DNA of 64,000 bases from Adineta vaga. Lineage: Eukaryota > Rotifera. Position 1 is the first letter of the stretch, and each line of letters opens with the position of its first letter. This document shows, one piece after another, positions 52,414-64,000 of this stretch. The position numbers were made by a program, and so were the translations under genes. Location: assembly GCA_021613535.1 (NCBI GenBank), contig CP075496.1, forward strand, positions 6,944,001 to 7,008,000, in the 5' to 3' direction. The notes under the pieces were generated by a model, which saw only the letters and a list, made by a program, of their open reading frames with translations, was not told the origin of the DNA and did not search any database.

Positions 52414-53100
52414 ATGTCAAATATATCTTTACTTAAATTTTTGATTTTAATTCGACTTTTATTTTGGTATTTCACTTTATTAGTATGTGCATCAACACGT
52501 ACACTTTTTATTGTTCAAACATGGTCAAAATTGTTAACTTTTGTCATCATATTAAATCTAAGTGTTTCATTGATAAATCTTTTTGTGGAAAAGTCTCGTA
52601 AATATAATGAAAAATTCGAATATTTTCTAGTCATTTTCTTATCTTTACTAATCATTCTTACATTTATTGTTTACATATCTTATCTACATAATATTTATTA
52701 CTATATTATGAATCTATTAACTTTGAATATAATGCAAAATGATCGAAATCAAAGTTTATTATCGATTTCTTTGAACTATTATCAATGTTGTCGTATGCAA
52801 GAAGAAATTCTTTTCGATTCAGTGAATGAACGCGAATATTTTCTTGCCTTTTCTTATTGTGAGAAAACGATTGAAGAGAATGAAATGAAAAAAGATCAGT
52901 GGGATCATATCACAACATGTGGAACTATTTTTCGATCGATCATATTTTACACTCGATTGTTTTTTATATTTGATTTCTTATTCAATCTTTTTATTGTGTT
53001 TCAATATTTCAAACATATATGGACGAATATGAATGAATCTATTGAGAATAATCAACATGAGATGATAATCAATGAGAATTTTAATAATAAATTGAAATAG
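52414..53100 (+). CDS. Intronless tetraspanin-like four-pass membrane protein
   Basis: One open frame of 228 codons. Three hydrophobic segments lie near residues 7-28, 40-57 and 68-92, then a polar loop of about 85 residues, then a fourth segment near 172-196 and a short acidic tail. The large loop has a CC pair (YQCCRMQ) and two further cysteines (SYC, TTC), which is the tetraspanin EC2 arrangement, although the usual CCG glycine is replaced by Arg. The first extracellular loop is very short. It therefore looks like a divergent tetraspanin; such proteins organise membrane microdomains. Absence of introns contrasts with its multi-exon neighbours and may reflect retroposition. Confidence 0.6.
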   Translation: MSNISLLKFLILIRLLFWYFTLLVCASTRTLFIVQTWSKLLTFVIILNLSVSLINLFVEKSRKYNEKFEYFLVIFLSLLIILTFIVYISYLHNIYYYIMNLLTLNIMQNDRNQSLLSISLNYYQCCRMQEEILFDSVNEREYFLAFSYCEKTIEENEMKKDQWDHITTCGTIFRSIIFYTRLFFIFDFLFNLFIVFQYFKHIWTNMNESIENNQHEMIINENFNNKLK

Positions 53101-56024
53101 AAGTTTGCTTTTTTTCTTTCAATAAATAAAATCAATACAGAACTTCTTTTGTCAATATTCTATTTGAATAACTCACTATGTTACAACAGAAAAGAAAATT
53201 ATATGGTTTAGTTCTAATCTTGATGATGAAAAATTACAAACAATCATCGATATGACAATCATGATTGATATCTTGTCCACCTCGAAAGATAATCGAATTA
53301 TTTAGGAATATTACAACATCTTCATCATGTTTCTTTCGAATAGTTTTCATTTTAAAACGGAACATCAACTGCTGAATGATATTATATAATTCATTAGAAA
53401 TCAATCATGAATGAATGTCAAGTGCGAACATGCATGTCAATATCAACATAGAATTCTTTGGCTATTCAATAGAAATCTATCTCTATTGACATTTTTATTT
53501 AACAATGTTAATTGTCTAATAATAAACTAAAGTAATGTGAAGAAGAAGAAAAAAATCTTAAAGACAATACTTCAAACTTTCGAATGTAAATAATTAAACA
53601 CTAAGATCAAAGAAAGTGAAAGTCATTCATCGTTATATTAACACCAATCACTAGTTCACACTTTATTATCAAACATTGATACTCAAAGAAGAAAGAAAAT
53701 ACACATATCATGCATGGAGATTCGTTTTTTCTTTTTTCATTTCGTTTATCTCAATCCGTCAATATTGCAACAAAATAATTCGATGATTTTATGTCAGATG
53801 ACAAAAAAAGTTAATTTTCATCGATTTGATTGTATATATTCATAAATATAAAGTGATTATTTTCTACACAAATCTTATTCGCTATTAATCGTACACGACA
53901 CACTAGCGTTTGTTTGATTCGTGCTCGATTAGAACTATCGTTTAATATATATATATATATATTATATGTGCGCACATGCATATTCATATAAAGAAAGGAG
54001 AAAACATAATCATCATCATCAACATTGATATGTATGATATGAGAGAGGCGTATAATTTTTACCTTTCTCTTTCTTTCCTTTTCTTTTCTCAATACACTTG
54101 TGTCGATATAAAGAATGTTTGTTAACATGCACAGGTAACTTAAATCCGATTAGAAGTTCAATTGTTCTTTCTGTCATTCATAAAGCAATGATCGACAGGT
54201 GAAGAGAGAGAGAGGGAGAGAGAGAAAGACAAGGAAAAAAACGAAATAAGTTTGTTTTTTTGCATGTGTTGTATATACAAGTATAGAGGAAGGGCACTTG
54301 CCATGTCGATTGGTTGATTTCCCTAGACGAGACAAGGAATAGACTGAAGTTTCTCATTCGTGTGTGTGTGTGTGTTTTTACTGTTGTTAGTTATTCTGCA
54401 TCTTCTTTAGAAAAACAGACAGACATTCAAGTTAGAATAAAACGAGATGCAATCTTTTCGATTGCTGCCGGCGATCAATCGAACGATTGATCGATGATAA
54501 GTAGCCTCGAATGTATAAGGTCTTTCAATATCATTTCGTTGCCTTGCATTAAATGATTTTTTTTCATGCATATATATATATAAACTTCAGACATTGTCAA
54601 CAAGTTTTTTTCTTAGTTTACTCATCGATCAAAACGCCTTTAACGACTCTCATATATTTCTGTATTTTGTCTTATATGTGGAGAGAGCGAGGAACGAAAT
54701 AATGACAATGATTGTTATCACTTGAGCGTGTCACAACTCATCGTCTTTCGTACTAGATCGCTGTTCATTGAACATATCCATCATCATATTCGCCCTTCTA
54801 GCTAATACTTTTATATGAAACAAGAAGCGCGCGAGAAATAGAGAAGAAGAGAGAGAGAGGCGTGCACTAAATATAGACGGATGGTTATCGGAAGAGCACG
54901 CGAACAGGCGTCGCTGTCGTCGTCGTCGTCGTCGTCATTTCAACGTTGAATTAGATCACTCTTCATTTTGTCTATTTGAAAAGCAAATATCGATAAATAT
55001 TTGACGTGTTCAGTGATACTCTATAATTATCGTGTTAAGAAAACGAAAAGAAACATGCCAATCAACATCAAACACAAGTAAAAGAACAACAATGACGACC
55101 TATGATCATCGTCTTCATCATCATCACACTTGAGTTTTATTTTATTCATAATAATGTGCTTGCTCACTCGTTCGATCGATGTATAAGAATGAATGTGCGT
55201 GTTGACTTCTTCTATAGCATCACTATGATTGATTAGCATATTTTATTTCAATATGGTACAACTCAACAGTGTTTCTTCTTTTGTTTGCTTCTTCTCTTTT
55301 ACTGCTGTTGCCATACAAAGTGTATTAAACATCGTGTTTAACATATGTCAATGTACAGAAATAAGAGAAAGAGAGAGAGAGGTGTATGTGGGCCGTAGGC
55401 AAATAGAAACGAGATTTCTATGGGCTGATTAAATTATAAATTTTTTTTCAATATATTAAAGAAGAAAAACAAGGATGTGTCGCAGCTGTACTTTGGTGAT
55501 GATCATCATCATTCAGCGAATAATTGTTAGTGTGAAATATCAATTAAACGAAGGAGAAGAAGATCAAAAGAGTGAACTCATCATTGAAGTTAAAATGCGT
55601 TGACTTTTCAATATAAATAGATTTCAATGTTGTTTACCACCATTGATCTACGCATCGATAGATGATAAGACAAACATTGTCGAACGAAAAGGTGTTGTGT
55701 GTATCGACTTATCGAATATAACAATCTTTCTTCTCTGAAGAGCGAAGAAGGAGAGGATAGACATGAAACAAACTAATGGACAGCTATTAGACACTTGACG
55801 AGTCAGAAGAAGAAAAAACGAGACAATCTTTATCCAGCGTATGTGTGTGAAGCACACACGTTAACTTGACACTTTTTCAATCTGATCTTTTGACTTGAAG
55901 ATCGTTTTAATATACATTTATATTTTTCACAACAAAATACAAAAAAAAATGAATTGACAAAGAAAAAGAAAGAAAAAGAATGTTTCGGTTCGCGATTTAT
56001 TTCCATGATGTCAATTGAGAAACA
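53101..56024. other. 2.9-kb repeat-rich non-coding interval downstream of the Iroquois gene
   Basis: Contains (TA)n near 53945-53961, (GA)n at 54201-54226, (TG)n at 54360-54375 and (GTC)7 at 54916-54936, with short GC-richer patches. Frames here (for example 53811-54128, 55027-55239) have no splice partners or similarity. Large non-coding territory flanking a developmental homeobox gene is where enhancers are expected; no specific site is claimed. Confidence 0.5.
54916..54936. repeat. (GTC)7 microsatellite
   Basis: Seven uninterrupted GTC units, one of the most GC-rich spots in the window. Confidence 0.85.
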
Positions 56025-57272
56025 TTATTTCGTCGGTGAACAACTAGTTGATGAGGAATTGGGAGATGATAAAGAATTTGTTGAATGATCCGATGAATGT
56101 GATGATGGTGAACTTGTTGATGGTGGAGGAAACAATAAATATGGTATCGAAGGTGTAATATAGGGATGAATGATATGTGGTGATGATGTTGATGATGATG
56201 TTGATGTTGATGTTAAAGATGAATTTGTTCGATTAGTTTCATTCGATTGAACAACATCAACAAGTGACCAAATTTTCGGACGATTTGTTGGTGGTGGTTG
56301 AAATGAATTTGTTTGATTATCATCATCATTGTCATCACGTTTACGTTTTAAATTAGTTAAATTTGATGATTTTACTGTTTGTTCTTGATGAATAACAACA
56401 TGAGATTCATTTTCATTCTCATTTTCATCATCGACATCATCATCTTCATCATCTTCATCATCATCTTCTTCTTCTTCTTCACTTTTACTATTATTGGTTG
56501 TTCGATGAAGTTTATTTTCTTTTTTTAAACGTCGTCGAGCATTAGCAAACCATGTTGAAACTTGTGTTAATGTCATTTTTGTAACCATTGCTAGGACCAT
56601 TTTTTCATTCTTGGTTGGATAAGGATTTTTCCGATGTTCATAAAGCCATGCTTTAAGTGTTGCTTTAATAAAAAGAAAAAAGAGAAAATACAGATGATGA
56701 TGATGATGCTGATGAATTCATGGAAAATGATCCCATCCACTTAAAGAGGCTCAAAGGAATTTAATCAAATGTTTTTTAATGCGTCTTTTCTTGTGGAAAA
56801 AAAAGACGGGGGACACCAGAGGAATGTAACGTATGCAATCGATCTGCATATCAAACGAGATGAGATTTTTCGGTTAGTCACGTCTTTTTTTGTCATCAAG
56901 CAACTAACTAACGCGTCCGCATTTTTTATATGATGATGAGAAACAAATAATATTGATGATATTGACTTATGGGAATAAACACGTTTGTCATTAACTTACC
57001 CGTTGTTTCACGTGTTGCATTTTTTCGTTTATGATTTGGATCATTAAGACTAGAATAGAAAAAGAAACAGTTTTCTTTCGAAAAGAAATAACAAAAGATT
57101 CTATTTACGCTAAATTATAATAGAAAAATGGTTGCATTGTTGGATCCATCCATGAATTTGGTCGATACATATTCGGTGGTAATTTTGGTGCAGTATTAAT
57201 TAATGATGGCATCATTGAAAGATGAGAGTAGAATGAAGAAAGTTCGACAGAATTATTTGTGAGTGAACTCAT
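56025..57272 (-). CDS. IRX: Iroquois-class TALE homeodomain transcription factor
   Basis: Three exons: 57109-57272, 57000-57049 and 56025-56662, 283 residues. The homeodomain is split by the second intron: [19 protein letters not shown], then [12 protein letters not shown], then [24 protein letters not shown] (about residues 62-123). The three-residue TALE loop extension and the WFANAR recognition helix are typical of Iroquois proteins. C-terminal to it is a long Glu/Asp tract, a KRKR patch and [11 protein letters not shown], which resembles the conserved IWSLAE-type motif of vertebrate IRX proteins. The tail is Ser/Pro/Thr-rich. The protein is short compared with vertebrate IRX (about 440-520). 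It should act as a nuclear patterning regulator. The family often occurs in clusters; only one member lies in this window. Confidence 0.96.
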
Positions 57273-58854
57273 TTTTTACTTTTCTAAATGAGATGAAAAT
57301 GTATAAGCGAGAGTGAAAGGTGGGTCTAGTCTGTTTTTTTTTGCATGTAAAAATGCTTGTCGAACAACACGAAGAGCAAATCGGATGTATGCATTTTCTC
57401 TCTTATTAAAGCGAGAGAGAGACAGAGAGACAGAGAGCGAGAGGAAAAAAACGAAAGAAGAAAAATAGCGAGAAGACAGACAACATCGTACGTAAAGAAG
57501 AAGAAAAAACCGTTGTCAATTGGCCAATCAGAAATTTTCTCTCTCTCCTAGTTCTTACTACCAATCTGTTTGTTCGACGAGGGCAAATTAAATAAATGAG
57601 CCGAAGAGAAAAAAAGAAGCTCACTATACCGTGACTACCTTCATAATAATATCGATTTGCAAACACCTTTCGTTTTTCGTTTGCATTGAGAGAAATTAGT
57701 GTACATGTAAACTAGCTCTTTTTTCGTTTTTTTTTGTGTCTTATTAATAGCTTTTATTACATTACCTTGTGATCGATTGTGTTAGATGACATAGAATTAT
57801 TTGAAATGTGAATGGATACAAAAAACGAGAGAGAGAGAGAAAAAAAACAGGAAGATTTTTCATGAATCAAAAAAGATACGAAGTGTTTGAAATGTATTTA
57901 TGTTACTGTAATAATATATTGTCATTATGAAGTGTTACTCATGGAGATATATAAATATATTATTTAAGAATAGACTACTAAGAGCATATTTTAAAGATTA
58001 CCTTGAATATTATCGTTGTTATTTTGAGTGGATTGAATAATTACTTGAATATGGTAATCATTCAAGTGGATCGTATGTTATTCTATTTAACGGACTAACT
58101 TTTAATGATAATAATCATTGATGAATAAATAAACGTTGGAAAGATCCGATTCTGTGTAATTCGACGAGAGTTAATATTTATTTAAATGAATATTTAATTT
58201 TTCAAGATGATTAAATCGAAATTTGATCTTTTCAAAATGAGAAAAGAAATTGTTTCTTGCTATTCGTCACACGCGTTTCTACACTTGAATTTCGTAATAA
58301 TGCACACAACAGGAGTGAATGTTTCCTCATCGATCAAATTCGACACGCTTTTTCTTCTTTCCTTCTGGATAGAACTGGCAAGGTTCATTAGCTGAAGAGA
58401 AGAGAAACTTCTCATTGTGAGATTAGTGAGTGTGATGTCATTTCGAATCGATCTTTTTCCTCTTGAAAAATGTCTACATATCAATTGTTTTGGATGGGAA
58501 AACGACAAGCACATAACGATCATTACAAAAGAAAAATATTCAAGCTATTAATTCCTCGTTTGTTCGTACATACATATATTTACACTGCACGATAGCGACG
58601 TCTATAATCCATTGAAGAGGAAAAAAAACGATCATTGATCTTTAAAGATTGATAAGAATTTTTCTATGGAAAAGAAAAAAAAAGAATGAATGAATTTTTC
58701 AATAGGAAATCTTTTCGAAGGCACTGAAGAACCATCTGAATATGAATTTGTGAAATGAATCATTTGCAAAAGAGATTAAATTTGTGCGGGTAGAACTGAA
58801 AGAGAAACGTGTTTTTTTCTTGTAGATTTTTTTGTTTTTTTTCTTCTACTTTCT
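57273..58854. other. Divergent upstream interval of the Iroquois and nucleoplasmin genes
   Basis: 1.6 kb between the two divergent starts, with a GA-rich patch near 57410-57440 and A/T runs. No gene is supported. It must contain both promoters. Confidence 0.5.
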
Positions 58855-59693
58855 ATGCGTGAACAAATGGTTTTGGATGAAAAAATTGTCGGCGTGGAAT
58901 TAAGTGCCAGTAAAAAACAATTCAAATGGCCTGTGAATGATACTGAAAAGAAAGTTAAAGATAATGAAGATGATGATAATGAAAGCAGCGATGAAATGTC
59001 TGCTTTACAAAAGAGTTTTGTTGTTCACAGTGTAAGTTAGAGTTGTTGAATACGATTTATATCGATGTCTTTATTTGATTCTAGGCAGTACTTGGTGTTG
59101 GAGCCAAAGCTGATCAACGAAATTTAGTTCATTTAACAATCAAAGATGCTACTGGTGATAAAGTCATTCTTGATCAACCAATTCTTTCTTTATCATTGAA
59201 TAAAAATGATTCTGTATGATTATTTTTTATCCGTTGAATCTGAATTTTATCGTTTTTTTTTATTCTCTTAATTTAGATCTCAGCATTTAATCTCCGTGTT
59301 TTATTAAGTGAAACAACTGAAGTAACATTTAAATTAGTCGAAGGTGATGGTCCGGTTCATTTAATTACTTCTAAAATACTTGGTAAGAATGAAGATAGTT
59401 GTTAACAAAAAGTAAAACATGTCTCTTCGCCTTTTTTTCTTCACTAAGAACCTCCATTCGATTTCGGTGGTTATTCATCTGATGATGATGAAGATCAATT
59501 TGATAACATGAGTGTTACCAGTGATGAAGATCTTCCTCAAAATGCTGGTGATCGAAAAGCTCAAACAAATTTATCAGAAAAAACTTCAAAAAAATCCAAA
59601 AAAAATCCAGTGGGATCGGTAAATAGTCATACAAACAATAACAATTCATCGGAATTGCAACAACAGAAGAAAAAACGAAAGAAAGATGAATAA
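58855..59693 (+). CDS. NPM-like: Nucleoplasmin-family histone chaperone
   Basis: Four exons (58855-59031, 59085-59213, 59277-59382, 59449-59693) join in phase to 218 residues. The core reads VGVELSASKKQFKWPVN, SAVLGVGAKADQRNLVHL, then STEV-like SETTEVTFKLVEGDGPVHLIT, which is the pentamer-forming beta barrel of nucleoplasmins. An acidic insert (DNEDDDNESSDE) is present in the core, an acidic tract (SSDDDEDQFD) follows, and the C-terminus is Lys-rich (KKSKKNP, KKKRKKDE), probably a nuclear or nucleolar signal. The arrangement resembles invertebrate NLP and vertebrate NPM1-3. Nucleoplasmins store and deposit histones and chaperone ribosome biogenesis. The alternative start MVLDEK is four codons downstream. 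Confidence 0.9.
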
Positions 59694-59924
59694 AGATATG
59701 AAGAAATATCCAAGTATTTTTGTGTCTTTTTCCAATTGACAAAAGAACAATAGTGGAACACAAAAAGAAAAAGAAGAGAAAATTTTGTTGTTATTCGTTC
59801 ATTTGTTATTATGTGGTTTGTTCTCTTTTTTTTTGTCATTGACTTTACATGTGAATGATTACAACCCCGATATGAAATAGATAAAAAGAAACAAAAAAAA
59901 AAGTGAAGAAAATTCTTTTGTAAA

Positions 59925-62900
59925 CTACCACACAGTACATTTATCTATTCGACTGTTGTTTTGCCCTGGCTTACAACCAAATACACGATCAAAAGCAACA
60001 AAATTCGATGTAGAACCAAGTACTCTAGAATAAAAAATCAGCATAGATGTTTTTTTTGAAAAGATTTTGTCACTTACCGGAATTGTCCAGGAGTATGAAC
60101 ACCAGCCAAAACTCGACTCATAGCATATGAATTAGTCATTTTTGAACACCATACTTGTGCATAATTAATAAAAAACATTTGTTCAGATGAATATTTTGTT
60201 AGACCTGGTAATTTTTTATCGATATTTCCGTGTAAGCGAGTCCATTTTTGATAAGCCTACAAACATACACATGAATCAAATTAATATTCTTAACACACAG
60301 AGTCAAAAGAATCCTCTCGTAACTTACATAGAATGCTTCTTTAATTCCTCCATTATCGGCAATATTTTCTCCTTGAGTTTGATTGCCATTTATCTAGAAT
60401 AGATTGAAATAAGTATTATAAAACAAATCATATTGTAACTTACAGTCGTATTAATTTGTTCAAGAAGATATTGACTATATTGTTCAACAATACAAGTTTT
60501 ACGTTTATTAAATCGATTAATTGTTTCTGGTGTCCACCAAAGTATTCGATTTCCATCTTTATCAAATTGACGACCATTGTCATCAAAACCATGTGTAATT
60601 TCATGCCCAATAACCGCTCCGATTCCTATACATCCACACTCATTTTCTTTCTTTCTTTCATGTCAACTTACCTCCATAATTCAAATATCTAAATAGTGCA
60701 AAGAAATATCATTTGTATTTAAACAAAACAAAACGAAACAAATTCCTACTTTGGTGCATCTTTATTGAAAAATGGCATTTGAAGTATACCAGCAGGAAAT
60801 GCTACAAAAAGAAAAGAAAAGAAAAGAAGAATTTATTTCTCATAACGAAAAAATAAGATGTTTACTGATTTGATTTTTCGACGGTATATAAAAAGCATTG
60901 ACAACTGTTGGTGGAGTCGATCCCCATGCTTTTCGATCGACAGGTGTACGAAATACTTTGAAATTTTCCTTTGCTTTTAATCGTAATATTAATAGAATAT
61001 TATGAATATAAGATTCATTGAAATTATACTAGATCAAACAAATTCATTTGCATAACATATGAGAATTGATTTAAGATGATTTTTCATACTTCAGCATAAT
61101 CTTCTTCTAATTCTGTTACATTATCACTACCTAAATATTCTGGATAACCAATTTTTTCATCGATATCCAATGCCTAGAAGAAAATCATGTAAATTTTATA
61201 GATTTCATTTTTGATTTACTTTATCAATTGCTTTACGTTTTGAAATATCATCCATCCAGGTAGATTCATTAAGCATATCAATAAATGCACTTCGAATATT
61301 TCTAATCATTTCCAAAGACTAAATATACACAAGAGAAATTTTGTTTGATGATATTTACAATATGAACTATCTTCATACCTGATTTCTTGCATTTTCATCG
61401 AAATATTTCTTAATATAAAGTTTAGCAACTGCAAAACCCATATTATTATTAACATATGCTCCACATGTTATTGATCGTGCACGTTCGGCAGATGTACCAC
61501 GAAGTGTTCTATCAAATTGTTCTCTGATACTTCGATAACGTTTTGGCATATTTGCTGCTCTATTCATCATAAATCGCCAGATAAAGTAATTCTGTAGAAC
61601 ACGTGGTGATTCTTTAGCAATGGTGAGTGAAGCATTACGAAGAAATTCACCTTCACTAATCGATATATTATCATGATCAAGTAAGGTAACATTAGCCAGA
61701 AGATAAATTTGACGAACATAATTCGTAAAATCAAACTGAAGAAGAAAAATTTCAGTTAAATAATGTAACAATGAATAAAATATATTTACACTAGTATTAA
61801 ATATTCTAGAAAGATTACTAATTGTAGTACGTATTGTTTCATTTTGTCTTGCTCGTTGTTCAGCAGCTGTCCAATGAAACTAGAATATACACATATTAAC
61901 GTTTTTCCTGAAAAATTAATTATCAAGAGATTGATTACAGAGGAGATCTTTTTTTCAAAATTATAGATATCTCGAACATCATTTTCAATAGTTGAGCTGC
62001 TATTTGATAAAGACAATGCTAAATCAGTAATAAATTGTCGATATGCTTTATTTAGTTTTGTATCATTCAAGTAATATTGTCGTTGTTCAAGACCAAGATC
62101 ACTTTGAGCAATCTAAATAACATCATGAAGATTAAATTGAATAAAATATTTTACTTTTATTGTACATACTCGAATATAATAAGCGGATGAATTCTTATCA
62201 TCTGTTGCTGTTCCACAATTAAAAATAACATTATTATTGTATTCACGTAATTTGATTAATAAACGTGAAAGATTAAAATGAGTTTCATTCCATGATGTGC
62301 CTTGTAGAATTGGCCAACCGCCAAGTTCATGATCAACTATAGATAGAACTGTATCGACACCAGCCGATTCAATAGCCACCTCATTCACACATGATGAATA
62401 TAAACGACGTGCATTAGAAATGGCTTTGATTTGAATTGTCTCATTTGGTTGTGGTGATGTTAGAATATCTAGAAATATAAAACAATAGATATTGATATAC
62501 ATATACATATAAAATAGACAGAGAAAGAACTTATTTGATAAGTAATTCGAAAAAACTATCACTAGGAACGAACAGAATCTTTGCTATTTGAAGTCATGCA
62601 ATAATTTCGCTTTAATATTCGAACATGTATCTTTATCTTACCGACGACATTATTGTCCAATTGATTTCGTAGCACATTGAATGTATCTTGAGCACCGGCT
62701 ATAATGAATATATAATTTTTTTCGTATAAAAATTTCAAAAAACGTAAATCTTCACTAACTATCATCGGGTATTCGATTATTCTTCAGCCAAGTTCCACAG
62801 GCAAATTTAAAAAAATCTTCACATGGTTCGATAGTTTCGTCAATACTTTCCAATAAATAATTTGCTAAACAAAAACAAACATCATGCAATTCTAATCGAT

Positions 62901-63199
62901 TCTTTTTCAAACCTGCTTTGATACACAATGGAGTTAAACATAGATCATTTTCAACTGAAAAGAAAAACAAAACAGAGTCAAATTAAATTTTTCAATCTTT
63001 TACCTGGTTTTGATTGTATTGTTTTAGTTTTTTCAATTGTAAATAAAATTGATAGTACAATAGTTGAAAGAAGAAATATAGCAGTAAGAATACCGAGTAA
63101 ATAGAAAACACTTTTCTTCACAGAAGATTTAACTGGTATTGGATCACTGCAAGGAAATAAGGGATTTAATGTATGATATTCTTCTTGTGTGTCTGCCAC
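59925..63199 (-). CDS. M13 family zinc endopeptidase (neprilysin/ECE-like), type II membrane protein
   Basis: Seventeen exons on minus: 63004-63199, 62913-62954, 62864-62760, 62698-62642, 62468-62170, 62112-61939, 61879-61790, 61735-61379, 61318-61220, 61173-61090, 61028-60866, 60801-60750, 60688-60672 (17 nt), 60625-60444, 60393-60328, 60256-60078 and 60024-59925; 753 residues, the normal family length. The N-terminus is cytoplasmic, TM about 31-53, then CLTPLC and [15 protein letters not shown]. Catalytic motifs: [15 protein letters not shown] (zinc HExxH at 586-590), GENIADNGG (third zinc ligand Glu648, ENxAD) and the C-terminal CTVW. All key residues are intact, so it should be an active ectoenzyme cleaving small peptides such as neuropeptides. 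Several NxS/T sequons support an extracellular domain. It converges on the nucleoplasmin gene. Confidence 0.96.
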
Positions 63200-64000
63200 T
63201 TTTGATTTAAATTAATAGAAATATTTTATATTATATATACATAAATAAAAATAAAACAGTTTAAAAGAATGATTCTATTATATCAACGGAATAATATTCT
63301 TTGTTTTCATATATATATATTTAAAAGAGATTTTAATAAATAAATATCAATACTTACTTTTTTATAGGATAAGAATCAAGACAAAACTCAATAGGCATTA
63401 CGAATTATAAATCAATTCTATTCGCAATCTAACGTGAATATTTCTAATATCTTTCTTCTTTTACTTTTTCTGCTCTCTTTTCCGTGTGAATAATCTATGA
63501 CATAGTTTTCCCCTGACTATTACAATCAAAAATGTCAAACATGTATCAATGACTATAATTTTCTTACAAAATAGAATGTCTAACAGAAATGAAAAAAAAG
63601 AGAATGTATTTGAAGTGATAAGAACACTTCTGTTGTTGTTCTATTTGTTCTAGTCATTCTTGATCAAATTTCTTCCTACACACTTCTTTTTTTTGTCTTG
63701 CTCATGTGATCTATCACTAGTAATCAAATAATAAGTTCGAAATTTTTTTACTTTCTTCTATTTCACCAAAAAAAAAGAATATTGGTAATTACATACTTTA
63801 CGTATTTTTTCGTCATTTCTTGTCGAGTCTTTACTATGAAAGCAAACTTGTTTTTGTGATCAAATTCTTCTATTTAATGTTAATCAGTTCAGTTTATCAC
63901 CTATTCTATCTCACATGTTGTCATTATATAACGTAATTCCTTTGACATTCTCTTTTGTTTATAATCCATTGATAAATCATGTCTAGAGTGATCTTTTCTT
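63200..64000. other. Upstream region of the M13 peptidase gene
   Basis: AT-rich with an AT run near 63311-63321. Expected to hold the promoter. Nothing coding was seen to the window edge. Confidence 0.5.

Noticed and set aside
53811-54128. 105-codon minus-strand frame
   Set aside because: Contains TA-repeat-encoded Ile/Tyr and basic low complexity; no partner exons.
57357-57666. Frames over the GA-rich patch upstream of the Iroquois gene
   Set aside because: Both strands are open only because of the purine repeat.

Overview
The window is animal nuclear DNA. It is AT-rich and gene-dense, with many GT-AG introns of about 50-65 nt and short intergenic gaps. The gene set is metazoan: an Iroquois homeobox gene, an aminergic-type GPCR, HD-PTP, GOLPH3, NUDT9, a neprilysin-family peptidase, SPRING and a Numb-associated kinase. 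The tiny introns, very tight same-strand gene pairs and AT bias suggest a compact spiralian genome, most likely a bdelloid rotifer. That assignment is inference, since no marker gene or spliced-leader locus is present. Gene models were built by hand from the two strands: exon joins were accepted only where GT-AG sites, reading phase and protein-family similarity agreed.

Layout. 1-2149 (-): 5' part of a biogenic-amine-type GPCR running off the left edge. 2150-6541: long gap. 6542-7820 (+): a coiled-coil protein and a small membrane protein, 89 bp apart. 8165-9334 (-): NUDT9 ADP-ribose pyrophosphatase. 10178-11618 (-): GOLPH3. 13595-14101 (+): intronless unknown protein with paired tyrosine motifs. 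15791-19827 (+): HD-PTP/PTPN23-like Bro1 protein without a phosphatase domain. 20616-21520 (-): unknown. 21957-25246 (+): hexokinase with an N-terminal membrane anchor and two alternative C-terminal exon sets. 25715-26550 (-): NOL12/Rrp17. 27029-39687 (+): nucleoporin TPR in about 46 exons, with a BEN-like gene nested in intron 1 (same strand) and a one-pass membrane protein gene nested in intron 10 (opposite strand).

40386-40829 (-): small mitochondrial-type protein. 41427-42183 (+): Rad6/UBE2A-type E2. 42449-47281 (+): AAK1/BIKE-type kinase. 47661-48581 (+): SPRING (SREBP pathway). 48603-52168 (+): large TBC-like/C2-like protein starting 21 bp after SPRING stops. 52414-53100 (+): intronless tetraspanin-like protein. 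53101-56024: repeat-rich gap beside the Iroquois gene (56025-57272, -). 58855-59693 (+): nucleoplasmin-family chaperone. 59925-63199 (-): M13 metalloprotease.

Most genes are unrelated housekeeping functions. The themes worth attention are gene-architecture features: nested genes, two genes with competing terminal exons each followed by its own poly(A) signal, a probable two-gene transcription unit, and loss of a whole catalytic domain from HD-PTP.
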